Source of the DNA: Cephalotus follicularis
Taxonomy: Eukaryota > Streptophyta > Magnoliopsida > Oxalidales > Cephalotaceae
Direction of reading: 5' to 3'
Assembly: GCA_001972305.1 (NCBI GenBank)
Contig: BDDD01002374.1
Span: 117,379-181,378, forward strand
DNA: 64,000 bases
In this document: one piece after another, positions 1 through 9,907 of the stretch
Numbering within the stretch: position 1 is the first letter of the stretch
How the letters are laid out: each line of letters opens with the position of its first letter
Translations under genes and position numbers: made by a program
Notes under the pieces: model-generated
Database searches by the model: none
The model's input: the letters and a program-made list of their open reading frames with translations, nothing else
Told to the model about the DNA's origin: nothing

Positions 1-1273
1 TAACATAAGGAAGCATCAGTAAAACGAGGCATGATTCATTCATTACATTCCAGTACAAAACAACAGTAAAATAACAACCTTAAAACGATAAACGGAAGCT
101 TTCCAAAGCTTCGGCAGCAAGCTCCGAAAGTCCTTGCTCAATCTGTAATGGTAGGGGTTAGCCGTTGTCCTCACTTGGCTAAGTAGGAAGATAGTGTATG
201 CAGAAGAATATAAGAATGCAATTATGTAGGACAGTTTATATCAAAATATCATTTCATTGTGCCAATATATATAAGCAATCATGCCAATTGGCCATGAACA
301 GTACATATGCAAAGATACCGCTCAAGGGTACAATCAATTCAATCAGTCGTTTGGGTGTCGCATATCGCTAACTCCTAGCACCAATTTCGCACCACCTATC
401 TATCACCCTATGCACCGAGGATGATAAATCAGGTCAGTTACTACCGGCGTTGGCGGGTAGTTTAACAGTAATTCTGCAATTGCAGACAGTGGGGGTGATG
501 CTCTGGCCAACTCCTGGCACACAGGATCACATCCATAATCAGTGATATCCTCCATCACTAACTATGGCAGTAACATAGACAATCAATTCAATCAGTACAA
601 TCAGTAATAATATTACATATATAATCAATATGCAATATCAAGATGGTTTCATTTAGAAACATATAACAGTTCAGTAATCGTGCATCTCATGTGAGGAAAC
701 GATATCAGTACAGTAGCGGTTTCCAATTTTGAAACAAACAGTAGGTGCCTCTCATGTAGGAGGAAACAGTAGTTCTTTAACAATAAAAGTTCTTTTGAAG
801 TGATAGTAATATCATTCGTGCATATAGCACACAGTTGATTCAATAATTCGAATCTGAAACAGTAGGTGAAAATAGTATTTCACAAATCAATAGTTGATAA
901 ATCAGTAGTGAAAATCAGTATTCCTTGTAAATATCATTATGTTGGTATAAGGACCAAAACGGGTTCCACTCTTGAAAATATCAGTAGTAGAGGTGTTCAT
1001 ATCACCAAACAGTAGGTATATACTAACATAAGTAGTATATGCAGTAGCATTACATTAAAACAGTAGTTTTCATAAATCATCGCATTTACTTGAAATGGTG
1101 TTTAAGCCATAAATTGTGCATACGATACATAATCCGTTCAATAAGTGAAATATCAGTGGTAATGATGTTATCTAACACCATACAGTAGGTACATTATGTT
1201 GGTAGCATATACAAATCATCAACAATACAAAACAGTAGAAATTCAGTGATGATTATGCAGTTCCAGCCCAGAA

Positions 1274-1346
1274 CAGTCGACTGCCTTCAAGAACCAGTCG
1301 GCTGTTGGGTTGAGTAGTCGACTGCTTTAGGTGGCAGTCCACTGGT
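1274..1346. repeat. GTCGAC palindrome cluster (CAGTCGACTG type) in GyD LTR
   Basis: Four copies of CAGTCGRCTG or close variants are spaced about 20-25 bp apart, inside the GyD LTR. Confidence 0.7.
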
Positions 1347-2404
1347 TTTGCCCAAAAATGCAGCAGAATAGTTTTGTGCAATGCAATTCTAATGCCAAAT
1401 CAGTCCAATACAATGAGAAAATTAACATACATATAATGCATGATCATATCTTCCAATACATAACACTACCCCTACCTCAATTTGCTATCCCAAGATCAAT
1501 TGCAATGATCTTTCTCTTTAAAGCTTCCAAAGTCTTTTCCCAAGCTTTCACCAATCAATTCTTTAATCTCAGCAATTCAGCCTATGCATGCATGTTTATA
1601 AACACATGCATCAGTTACAGTAGATTCAGTAAACACTTGACAACTCCAATCAATAGTAGATTTGGTCATACGTTCATTAAGCTTAATATAGCTCCCTTTT
1701 CCATATTCTCATGCATACCCAACTATCACAATTCATAATCTCTTAGTGAACAGTAGGTGTGTATGTATACTCATGAGTAATTCAGTAGCTTATCATGGCA
1801 CTAACAACAACCTTCTAACCAATTTAGAGATTGCATATTCATTTACTTGAACTAATGTGCAATATTGCAAATCACTTCCATAAATCCTAGAAGATGTTTA
1901 ATCAATCATGTTAACAGGAGATTAAACCTTCATCTAGATACATTATTGTTGATTATAACATCACATTAACACAGAAGTTCGAATTGCACTTACCAGAAGA
2001 TGTTCAAGCTTTCTTTCTTTGAGCTTCAACTCCAAACCTTCCAAGGCAATTCTCCAAATACTCCTTCAACAATTTCCTTCTTCTTTTAGTGTTTAACAAC
2101 ACTTAAAATTAGTCTATGCACAGATGATATAGGCTTACTAATCTGGAAATTTCGTCAGAGTCATCACCTCTCATTTACTCCATTCTCTCACTCACATGCA
2201 TCTCTTCATTCCTTGTCATATCTCACTTTTCTCTTACTTTTCTTTCTTGATTCTTGCAGGTGGCAGGCTTGCAGGTTGAAGAGCACATGCAAGGGCTCTC
2301 CTTGCATGTCATGGACGTTTGTGCATGTCCCCGACACCTGTCCTTAAGCATGCCACGCCCCAAGTTCAGTTGACACCTGCACAGACACATGTTCTGTCGA
2401 ATTT

Positions 2405-2485
2405 ACAGTCGACTGGATTCATGGGGCAGTCGACTGTCCTCAACACGCAACAGGCAGTCGACTGATACCCTGTGTCAGTCGACTG
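2405..2485. repeat. GTCGAC palindrome cluster (CAGTCGACTG type) near GyD LTR start
   Basis: Four exact CAGTCGACTG copies lie within about 80 bp, 170-250 bp inside the 5' end of the GyD LTR. Confidence 0.75.
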
Positions 2486-2730
2486 TCAAGAGTGAAATTA
2501 TGGTTTCATAAGTTCGGTTTTCACCAAACGAACCGCCATTCATTCCAAGAAAATTACCAATCACAAATTGCCATAATTGGACATTAAATTCAAATAAGTG
2601 CACATTTTATTAATCATTATTACAATGTACACGAATTGAATTTGCGGTTCTTACATCTTTCCTCCAAATCCAAAGCATATATATTTCTTACCAAATACAA
2701 CTTTAAAATACATTTATGCAATATAACCAT

Positions 2731-2810
2731 CTCCCCCTTTTTGTCAAACAACAAAAAGAGAAACGGAAGCTCCCCCTCAACCAAAGCACGGATTGAAGAG
2801 CTCCCCCTCA
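2731..2810 (-). promoter_or_regulatory. multiple polypurine tracts, SireA
   Basis: On the minus strand three GGGGGAG-type purine tracts occur within 80 bp, two of them flanking a TTGTTG...CTTTTT stretch. The block matches 6061-6140 of SireB almost base for base. Several PPTs upstream of the 3' LTR is a described Sirevirus hallmark (established knowledge, from memory). Confidence 0.7.
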
Positions 2811-3020
2811 ACATATGCATCCAATTTAAGTGAAAGTAAATATCACTTAATTACAAACAATAACAAAATCCACATTCATTCAAAGAAGACATTGAACACA
2901 GTTTCATTAATTGAAAAAGGCAATTACATAAACAACTTCAATTGTCATTTGAAATAAAAACATCGCATAACCAACGTCAATTGTCTTTTGCACTAAAACA
3001 TCTCAAAAACACATAAGAAG

Positions 3021-4219
3021 TTACATTACACAACCAAGTTCAAAAATACAAAGAGAAACATGGAATGCAACAAATGTAGCACATGAGGAATCGGGAGGAG
3101 GGTGTTGAGGGAATGCATTCTGAAACATCTGTATGAGATTGGCTTCACCCTGAATGATTGTGGCTTGACCCTCACAAAACTGGTCCATTCTCCCTTTGAG
3201 GTACTCAATGTCGGCTTGAGCTAAGTCCATCCTAGCCTGAAGAGACTCTAGGGTAGGTCTGCTGCTGCTGCTGCTCGTTCCGACATTTGCTCTCATCTCA
3301 AACTGTTGAGCATCATCCTCATCATCATCCTCATCATCACCAGCTCTAACATTTGCTTGTTCCCTTGCTTGCTCTCTTCCCCCACCTTGTAACTTAACCC
3401 ACACTCCATCCTCAAATCGAATATTACATATTCTAAGCCCAGCCTTATTAATCAATTGCTTATGAGATGGTTTGACATACTGCTCATCATCGGGAATGTC
3501 AAGGTTTAGAGATGCAAAAAATACCATAAAAATCCTACTAAGAAGCATAGGATAAGGGAGGTGATTGGGTCTAGAAAGCATGTGATTGACTACTAGGTAG
3601 GGAAGGTTCACTAGAGTCCCATTCTTGACACAAGCTACGAATTTAAGGTCTCACTCTGAAGGGAGAGTGTGCGAGCCTTCTCTAGGTAGGAAAGTGTTTG
3701 TGACAAGCAAGAGAATAATCCTAATGGCAATAGGTAGATGTCTACTAGTCACATTCATAATTGGGTTGCATTGGGTTGTTCCAAGCAAATCCCTAAGGCC
3801 TCCACTTTTTCAACATCATTAAAATGTGTTATTCCAGAATTGGGAATTCCTAGGGTTTCAGCAATCAATTCAGGAGTTATGGATATGGGATTGCCTAGGA
3901 AAAAAGAATTAGCAACACAAGAGGTTGAGCTATCAAGATTGGCATAAAACAACTTGACTAGTCTAGGGTAAATGACATGTGATGAGCAAAGATAGTCAAA
4001 CCAACCCATTCCTTCTAACCAAGTCATAACAATAGCTAGATTACTAACTAAAACATCTCTAGATAACCATTTTTCAAAATGTAATTTCACAAAGCTAAAA
4101 ACGGAATTATACCGAATTTCTTTCTCTTTGGAGAGAAAGAGGTTGTTGTTTTAGTCAAAAGTCTCTTGTGAAGCCCTTGGTTGCCTAGAAGCCATGCCCT
4201 TTTGTCTTTTTGGTGCCAT
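3021..4219 (-). pseudogene. Sirevirus extra ORF, 'putative plant transposon protein' type, copy A (broken)
   Basis: Start ATG at 4219 (MAPKRQKGM...). The frame is broken by TAA at 4151-4153, by a 1-nt shift near 3755-3760, and by TGA at 3651-3653. The remaining C-terminal part (3611-3021) is open. Recognisable blocks are KLHFEKWLSRDVLVSNL, WFDYLCSSHVIYPRLVKLFY, TPELIAETLGIPNSGI, then INLPYLVVNHMLSRPNH-type sequence, an acidic run (DDEDDDEDD), poly-Ser and a Gln/Ala-rich probable coiled coil ending PQHPPP. The layout resembles the plant domain named 'putative plant transposon protein', found as an additional ORF between pol and the 3' LTR of some retrotransposons. Its function is unknown. I see no signal peptide and no convincing membrane anchor, so I do not call it envelope. 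Confidence 0.7.
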
Positions 4220-4333
4220 TGGATGATTTGCAGGTTGAGAGTTGAGAAAATAGGGTTTTTGTGCGTTTTTAGAGTGAGAGGATTGTGAGAGAGGCAGGAG
4301 GAATTCGGGTTTAAAACCCTGATTCCCGCACTT

Positions 4334-4366
4334 CCAGTCGACTGGGCCTTTAATGCCAGTCAACAT
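4334..4366. repeat. GTCGAC palindrome motifs in SireA leader
   Basis: CCAGTCGACTGG at 4333-4344 and a decayed copy about 20 bp on. The pol fragment joins directly onto the second copy. Confidence 0.6.
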
Positions 4367-4544
4367 GCATTGATTCTTCAACAAGTAAGGTTCTTTTATT
4401 AAAGCATCTATAAGCCCTACTATGAGAAGAATAACCAAGAAAAATACCTTCATCGACTTTGGAGTTGAATTTTCCAAGATGCTCTTTTCCATTATTATGG
4501 ATAAAGCACTTGCAACCGAATGTATGAAAATAACTAATGTTAGG
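4363..4544 (-). pseudogene. copia pol fragment (region just after the integrase core), SireA
   Basis: Read on the minus strand from 4544, one frame gives PNISYFHTFGCKCFIHN, then KVDEGIFLGYSY and RAYRCFNKRTLLVEESM. This is the conserved block that follows the integrase core in Ty1/copia polyproteins (FG.C..F ... GIFLGYS ... AYR.FN). It is truncated on the right by the SireB LTR. On the left the following RT region is replaced by the motif-bearing leader of the extra ORF. Confidence 0.75.
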
Positions 4545-5816
4545 TGTAGGAAGTCTAGAGGGGGGTGAATAGACTTATAAAAAATAACTAGTAAAAATAC
4601 CACAATTAATTCAATTAACACAAACACACAATTGCGGAAATGTAAAGAGTGTAGGGTTGAGAGAATTGCAAACGGATGTATAGTGGTTCGGCAAACCGCC
4701 TACATCCACTCCCCAAGGCCTCCCCTTGAGTATTTCACTAGGTATGCCCCAATCCGGGCTTTAAACTACAACCGAGCTCCAACAACCTTCGCTCCAACCA
4801 AGCGAATTACAAAGTCGCTCCAACCGAGCAATACAAGAGACAACCTCTCTTGTATGTGTGAAAGTAATAGTTTAAAGGTTACAAATTCGCAGGAATTTGT
4901 TTTACAATTTAGCTCAATTTGGACAAAGCTTTAGGTGTATATGAAATGTAAAAATAAAGCTTTGTAATGTGTAGGATTACTTCGAATTGATCTCTTTTGA
5001 TGTTTGAAAGCTTTGAGATTGTACTTGAGATAACTTGAAGGAATATGCAACTTGAATGCTTGATCACTTGTGCAAGAGCTCCAATTTTCCTTATATAGGT
5101 GTGCCTCCAACGGATCTATTTTTAATGGTCTGTTACAAATCCAGTCGGCTGGATTTATACGGCAGTCAGCTGGATTGATGGCGAGTATATTTGAATATAG
5201 CCGTTGGTGATGGACAGTCGACTGCATGCTCTGGGCAGTCGGCTGGTGGAGCTGGCAGTCGACTGGTTGCTCTGTTCCAGTAGGCTGTTGAGCTGAAATT
5301 GGAATTACATATGCTACTGCATGAATTTGCACAATTGATGTCAGTCGGATGGATTCACTGGCAGTCGACTGGACCCCCTGGCAGTCGACTGGTGCCCTGC
5401 TTCAGTCGGCTGGATTAGGTGTTAAAAAGATACAGAAGCTACTGCCTGAAATGTGCACTCATGGCAGTCGACTGGTGCCCTGTGGCAGTCGGCTATCTTG
5501 GCCTGGCAGTCGACTGGAGCCCTGTGGCAGTCGGCTGGATATGTGTTCCTGCAATTTCTGGACTTGGTTGAAGACCCAGTCGGCTACACAACCTATGGCA
5601 GTCGACTACACAACCTTGGGCAGTCGACTGGATTTCTTGCCAGTCGGCTGGATTGCCCTGTACCTGCAGAAATGATCTTTGCATAACTTTGGACATAAAA
5701 TCAAGTGAGTATATGAAGTTATAACTCATAGAATTATGCATACAAGTAATCTATGTTTGTTAATCATCAAAATAACATATGGAAATGCAATTAATCGGGG
5801 TGGCAAAGGCCAACAA
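4545..5816 (-). mobile_element. 3' LTR of SireB
   Basis: The minus strand begins TGTTGGCC at 5816 next to a purine tract, and the end (...CTACA) is placed at 4545. TTATATA (minus TATATAA) at 5091-5097 is a likely TATA box, with the CAGTCGACTG array immediately upstream in transcription direction. Positions 5040-5816 match 10430-11075 closely, whereas 4545-5030 is only loosely alignable with the 5' LTR. Confidence 0.75.
5141..5660. repeat. GTCGAC palindrome array (CAGTCGACTG type) in SireB 3' LTR
   Basis: About 18 copies of CAGTCGACTGG, CAGTCGGCTGG and one-base variants, many followed by a CCCTG spacer, at a typical spacing of 20-30 bp. It lies directly upstream of the TATA box at 5091-5097 (minus-strand transcription). 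Confidence 0.85.
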
Positions 5817-5830
5817 TCTCCCCATTTTTG
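5817..5830 (-). promoter_or_regulatory. polypurine tract next to SireB 3' LTR
   Basis: The minus strand reads AAAAATGGGGAGAT directly before the LTR start TGTTGG, the standard position of the plus-strand priming tract. Confidence 0.75.
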
Positions 5831-6436
5831 ATGATTGACAAAACATGCGTATTTTGCATAAATTTTGACAAACTTAACCATTTTTAGTTCCAAAGTCCAA
5901 TTTTACCAACTTAGTCATATCCAAAGCATATGATATATCAAAACACACTTGCTCAATGCAAGATTACAACTCATCTCACCAATTATGCAAACTTTTTCTC
6001 ATGCAACTTCATTTATGCAAGCTTTCCCTTAAATGCAATGTGCAATGCAAAATATAAATCTCTCCCCCTTTTTGTCAAGCAACAAAAAGAGAAACGGAAG
6101 CTCCCCCTCAATCAAAGCACGGATTGAAGAGCTCCCCCTCAACATATGCATTCATATTCAATTTTATCAATAAGATCAATGCAATAAGAGAAACCACATT
6201 CATTCAACACAAAGCAATAAAAATTTGAATCACATTATAATTCAAGTCATAAAACGTCACATTCATTAACCATATCCACAAAACAATAATGATCAAAGCA
6301 TATTATCATTAAATACTTAAAACGTCAAGTACATAAACCACATTGTCTTTTACACAATTCAAAAACTAAATGAAGAAAGACAGTACATAAGCCAAGTTTG
6401 AAAATCCAATAAAAACACATGAGATGCAAATGTAGC
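5831..6436 (-). mobile_element. SireB 3' untranslated region with multiple polypurine tracts
   Basis: This is noncoding between the extra ORF and the 3' LTR. The strongest content is 6061-6140, three GGGGGAG-type tracts on the minus strand that repeat the SireA block at 2731-2810. The rest is AT-rich with no convincing ORF. Confidence 0.65.
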
Positions 6437-7591
6437 TCAAGAGGGAGGAGGGTGCTGTGGGAAAGCATTTTGAAACATCTGAATGATATTTGCTTGTCCC
6501 TGAAGGAGATCGGCTTGACCCTGAAGGATATTTTCTTGGCCTTCACTGAACTGGTTCATTTTCCCTTTGAGATATTCGATGTCGGCTTGAGCAAGATCCA
6601 TCCTAGCCTGAAGTGACTCCAGGGTAAGCCTGCTGCTGCTGCTGCTAGTGCCAACACTCAGACACACCTCAAACTGCTGAGTATCATCCTCATCATCATC
6701 CTCGTCATCTCCTGCTCTTACATTAACTTGCTCTCTCATTGGCTCTCTACCCCCGCCTTGAAGCTTAACCCATACACCATCCTCAAATATAATGTTACAC
6801 AGTCTAAGTCCAGCCTTATTCACTAACTGCTTATGGGAAGGTTTGACACATTGCTCATCATCAGGAATATCAATGTTTAGTGATGCAAGAACTACCATAA
6901 TGATCCTACTAAGAAGCATAGGATCAGGAGTGTGATTTGGTCTAGACAATAAGTGGTTGACAATAAGGTAAGGAAGGTTTATTTGAGTTCCATTCTTGAC
7001 ACATGCAACGAATTTAAGGTCTCACTCTGAAGGGAGGGTGTGCGAACCTTCTCTTGGGAGGAATGTGTTTGTTACAAGAAGTAGAATGATCCTAATAGCA
7101 ATAGGGAGGTGACTACTAGTCACATTCATAAGAGGATTAACATTTGGTTGTTCTAAACAGATTCCTAGGGCCTCCGTTTTTCCAATGTCATTAAAATGAG
7201 TGATTCCGTCATTAGGAATTCCTAAGGTTTCGGCTATCAAATCAGGTGTTATAGATATAGGAGTGCCTAAAACAAAGGAATTTGCAATGCAAGTGGTGGA
7301 AGACTCAAGGTTAGCATAAAACAACTTCACTAACCTAGGGTATATGACATGAGAAGAGCAAAGGTAATCAAACCATCCCATAGTTTCTAACCATGTCATG
7401 ACAGCAGCAAGATTGCTAATAAGAACATCTCTACTCAACCATTTCTCATAATGTAACTTGACGGAGCTAAAAATTGAGTTATACCTCATCTCTTTCTCTT
7501 TGGAGAGAAAGAGGGTGTTGTCGTAGTCTAGCTCTGCTTGCGAGCCCCTTGGTTTCCTAGAAGTCGTTCCTCTTTGTATCTTTGGTCCCAT
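6437..7591 (-). pseudogene. Sirevirus extra ORF, 'putative plant transposon protein' type, copy B (one stop)
   Basis: Start ATG at 7591 (MGPKIQRGTTSRKPRG...). A single frame runs to 6437, interrupted only by TGA at 7022-7024, and the stop falls between the family blocks TFLPREGSHTLPSE and DLKFV. Order: basic N-terminus; domain core (KLHYEKWLSRDVLISNL, WFDYLCSSHVIYPRLVKLFY, ITPDLIAETLGIPNDGI); INLPYLIVNHLLSRPNH; MLLSRIIMVVLASLNIDIP; acidic DDEDDDEDD; poly-Ser; a Gln-rich helix with repeated GQ(A/E)N/D.(L/I)(L/I)QG units; and the PQHPPPS end. Role unknown, but the position between pol and 3' LTR is that of additional ORFs in Sireviruses. The stop sits at the same place as TGA 3651-3653 of copy A. 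Confidence 0.75.
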
Positions 7592-7646
7592 TTGAAGATT
7601 GCAGGTTCGGATTTGAGAGAGAGAAGGGTTTGGCCGTTTTAAAATA

Positions 7647-7925
7647 TTAGAGAAGTGAGAGAGACAGAGGGGATTCGGGTTTTAAAAACCTGATTCCCGC
7701 AAGTCCAGTCGACTGGGCCACTAATGCCAGTCGACTGGATGGCAGGCAGTCGACTGGACAATTTGTCCAGTCGGCTGTTTTCTGCAGAAAAGAGAAATGC
7801 AGAAAATGCCATTCATATTTGACGAATAGACTCTTGTCGCCCGTCATATGCTTGGAGCATCCACTATCCAAGTACCATTGTGTCTTCTTGGATAATGCCT
7901 TCAAGCACACCTACAAACATAAATT
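7647..7925 (-). pseudogene. truncated copia protease, SireB
   Basis: WYLDSGCSKHMTGD at the start is the copia retropepsin active-site block (DSG), in the same frame as the upstream Gag but separated from it by TGA at 7926-7928. After KSLFVKYE the similarity stops at about 7815 and the frame runs into motif-bearing noncoding DNA. Everything after the first third of protease is missing. Confidence 0.8.
7704..7779. repeat. GTCGAC palindrome motifs in the leader of the SireB extra ORF
   Basis: Four copies of CAGTCGACTGG or CAGTCGGCTG lie in 76 bp between the extra ORF and the truncated protease. The junction with protease is just to the right, at about 7790-7820. Confidence 0.75.
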
Positions 7926-9848
7926 TCAAATTTTCGTTTGAGGTACCCAACAAACTTTGGGTCCTTTGGGGTTAGTCAAAATGGTTCCTTTAGGGACCCA
8001 ACTCCTTTTTATTCTAGAGAAGTTCAAGTCATTCAATACATTCTCTTTATAAAAGCATGATGTAGAGGTATGGCCATTATTACCACAATTATTGCAAGAA
8101 ACAACTACTCTTCTTTTATGCATATTATTTCTTCTATGAAAACAAGATGAATATGTATGACCATACTTACCACAATGTGTACACAAGACATTCATCCTTT
8201 TCTTATTTATGGCATTTTTATTATGAAAGCATTGTGAGGATGTGTGTCCATGTTTACCACAAAAATTGCATGATTTAATCAAATTCTTCCTAAATATGGC
8301 ATTCTTTTTATGGAAGCAAGTAAAAGATGTGTGTCCAATTTTACCACAATAGTCACACATGGTTTTCTTTCTAATTTTAGCCTTATTAGCCTTTTCCTTT
8401 TCAATTTTCTCCTTTCTATCAAAGAATGTTTGATAAAGCTTAACATTGTTCATTTCCTCATATCCTAGGCCGGCTTTATCAAAAACACATCTTTGCATCC
8501 CAAGGAGATTTTCAAGCTTCTCACTACTATTAGAAAACTTTGAGAAGGTTTTCTTTAAAGCTTCTATTTCCTCCTTGAGATTTTTGTTCTCCTTTACAAG
8601 ATATGCTACTTCATTTTCCAGGAGGTCTACCTCAATCTCATTTGAGGTTTCTTTCTTGGCCAATTTTAGTTCATCATTTTCATTTGTTAATGACTTAACC
8701 TTTTTCTTTAATGATGCAATCATAGAACTATACTTTTCTACTACTAGAACAAGTTCGTCATATGTTACCTCATCGCTTTCTTCTTCTTCTTCTTCTTCCT
8801 CTAAAGCCATCAAGGCTATTTGAGCCACTTCTTCGTTTGAGTCTTCATCCTAGCTAGACTCATCACTATCGTCCCATGTTGCGATCATGGCCTTCTTCTT
8901 CTTCTTCAATAGGTCCTTCTTCTTGATGCGAGGGCAATCGCTTTTGTAGTGTCCCGGTTTGTTGCACTCGAAGCATATGATTTCCTCAAGCTTGCTTGAC
9001 TCTCCTTTTTGGTGGAATTTCTTATTTGGCTTTCCACCAAATTTCTTCTTGCTAGAAAGGTACTTTTTGAACCTCCGGGTGATTAATGCTAACTCTTCAT
9101 CATCATCATCATCATCCTCGGAATCTTCGGTTTGGGATGATTTTAAGGCCACTATCTTCTTCTTCTTCTTCTCCTTTTCTTCATCGTCATCCTTCTTTTG
9201 CATAGATAGTTCATTAGTCATTAATGACCCAAGAAGATCTTCCAATGGAAGGACATTGAGGTTCTTCGCTTCCTCAATTGCGGTGACCTTCGGCATCCAT
9301 GATCTTGGCAAGCACCTAAGAATTTTCCTCACCATTTCACTGTTAGAATATGTTTTATCAAGAGCTTGTAACGCATTAATGATGTTTGTAAATCTAGAGA
9401 ACATAGATTTAATATCTTCGTTCTCATTCATAGTAAACATTTCATATTCATGTACGAGCATGCTAATTTTGGCTTCCTTAACTTGATTGGTCCCTTCGTA
9501 GGTGACCTCAAGTCTATCCCACATTTCCTTGGTGGAAATCCAAGACGAAATTCTATTGAAATCATTAGAATTTATGGCACAAATGATGATATGCTTAGCC
9601 TTAGCATTTATTTGAACTCTTTTCCTATCATTATCATCATAGAGGTTCCTAGGCTTGGAAACAACATCCCCATTTTCAAGTGTGACGGTGGGGAGATTAG
9701 GACCATCAACTATGAGGTCCCATAGGTTGTAGTCAAGGGATTGAATGAAAATGGTCATCTTAGCCTTCCAATGGCTATAGTTATTGCCATCGAAATAAGG
9801 GGGTTTTGAGATGTTTTGGCTCTCTCCTATGTTTAAGTTCATTGTCAA
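7926..9848 (-). pseudogene. Sirevirus Gag, one internal stop (SireB)
   Basis: Start ATG at 9848 (MTMNLNIGESQNISKPPYF...), 59 bp after the LTR end. The frame is open to TAG 8850-8852 and continues in the same frame to TGA 7926-7928, about 640 codons. The N-terminus has the copia Gag block PPYFDGNNYSHWKAKM and a UBN2-like helical region (residues about 15-210). Next come a first CCHC knuckle CFECNKPGHYKSDC (about residue 297), an acidic stretch, a long coiled coil (8800-8440) and four further CCHC knuckles at an exact 29-residue period (first cysteines at 8357, 8270, 8183 and 8096). The end WVPKGTILTNPKGPKVCWVP is typical of Sirevirus Gag before protease. The role is to form the virus-like particle and bind RNA. 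Confidence 0.85.
8057..8357 (-). repeat. four tandem 87-nt zinc-knuckle repeats in SireB gag
   Basis: Each unit encodes C-X2-C-X4-H-X4-C followed by a basic linker (CFHKKN..., CFHNKN..., CFHRRN..., CFYKEN...). First Cys codons are 87 nt apart. Confidence 0.85.
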
Positions 9849-9891
9849 TTTAGATCGTCAAAGGCTCTAACAATTAAGAATAATAAGCCTA

Positions 9892-9907
9892 CCGCTCTGA
9901 TACCAAT
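9892..9907 (-). other. primer binding site, SireB
   Basis: The minus strand reads TTGGTATCAGAGCGG, complementary to the 3' end of plant initiator-Met tRNA, directly after the 5' LTR end. Confidence 0.85.

Larger units (their letters stand above)
1..2655 (-). mobile_element. Ty3/gypsy-type LTR (GyD), low end outside window
   Basis: Read on the minus strand the segment begins TGTAAGAACCGC at 2655, the style of the gypsy LTR starts elsewhere in the window. Near 100-190 it has a block resembling the R/U5 end of the GyF LTR (a 'GGTTAGCC...GGCTAAG' stretch). It carries two clusters of the CAGTCGACTG motif, at 1274-1346 and 2405-2485, and loosely repeated CAGTAG-containing segments between 640 and 1260. 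No coding ORF is convincing. It abuts SireA at 2656, so it is probably the outer edge of an element inserted into SireA, with its internal region lying left of position 1. Confidence 0.6.
2656..4544 (-). mobile_element. Sirevirus-type Ty1/copia fragment (SireA)
   Basis: Reading the minus strand from 4544 down: a short pol piece (4544-4363), a jump into a leader with CAGTCGACTG motifs, an extra ORF (4219-3021) and a multiple-polypurine-tract block (2810-2731). The same order occurs in SireB, so this is a related, older and shorter copy. It is cut on the right by the SireB LTR (CTACA|CCTAACATT read on the minus strand) and on the left by the GyD LTR. Gag, protease, most of integrase, RT and RNase H are missing here. 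Confidence 0.75.

Noticed and set aside
1331-1738. 135-codon plus-strand ORF
   Set aside because: Lies in LTR sequence, low complexity, no recognisable domain.
5141-5660. Regularly spaced short repeats reminiscent of a CRISPR array
   Set aside because: Units are 10-12 bp and imperfect, spacers vary, there are no cas genes, and the setting is a plant LTR.
6437-7591. Envelope-like protein for the Sirevirus extra ORF
   Set aside because: No signal peptide or clear transmembrane anchor; fits the 'putative plant transposon protein' type better.
8446-9486. Plus-strand ORFs opposite SireB gag, rich in Ser and Phe
   Set aside because: Mirror images of the acidic/Lys-rich gag codons on the minus strand.
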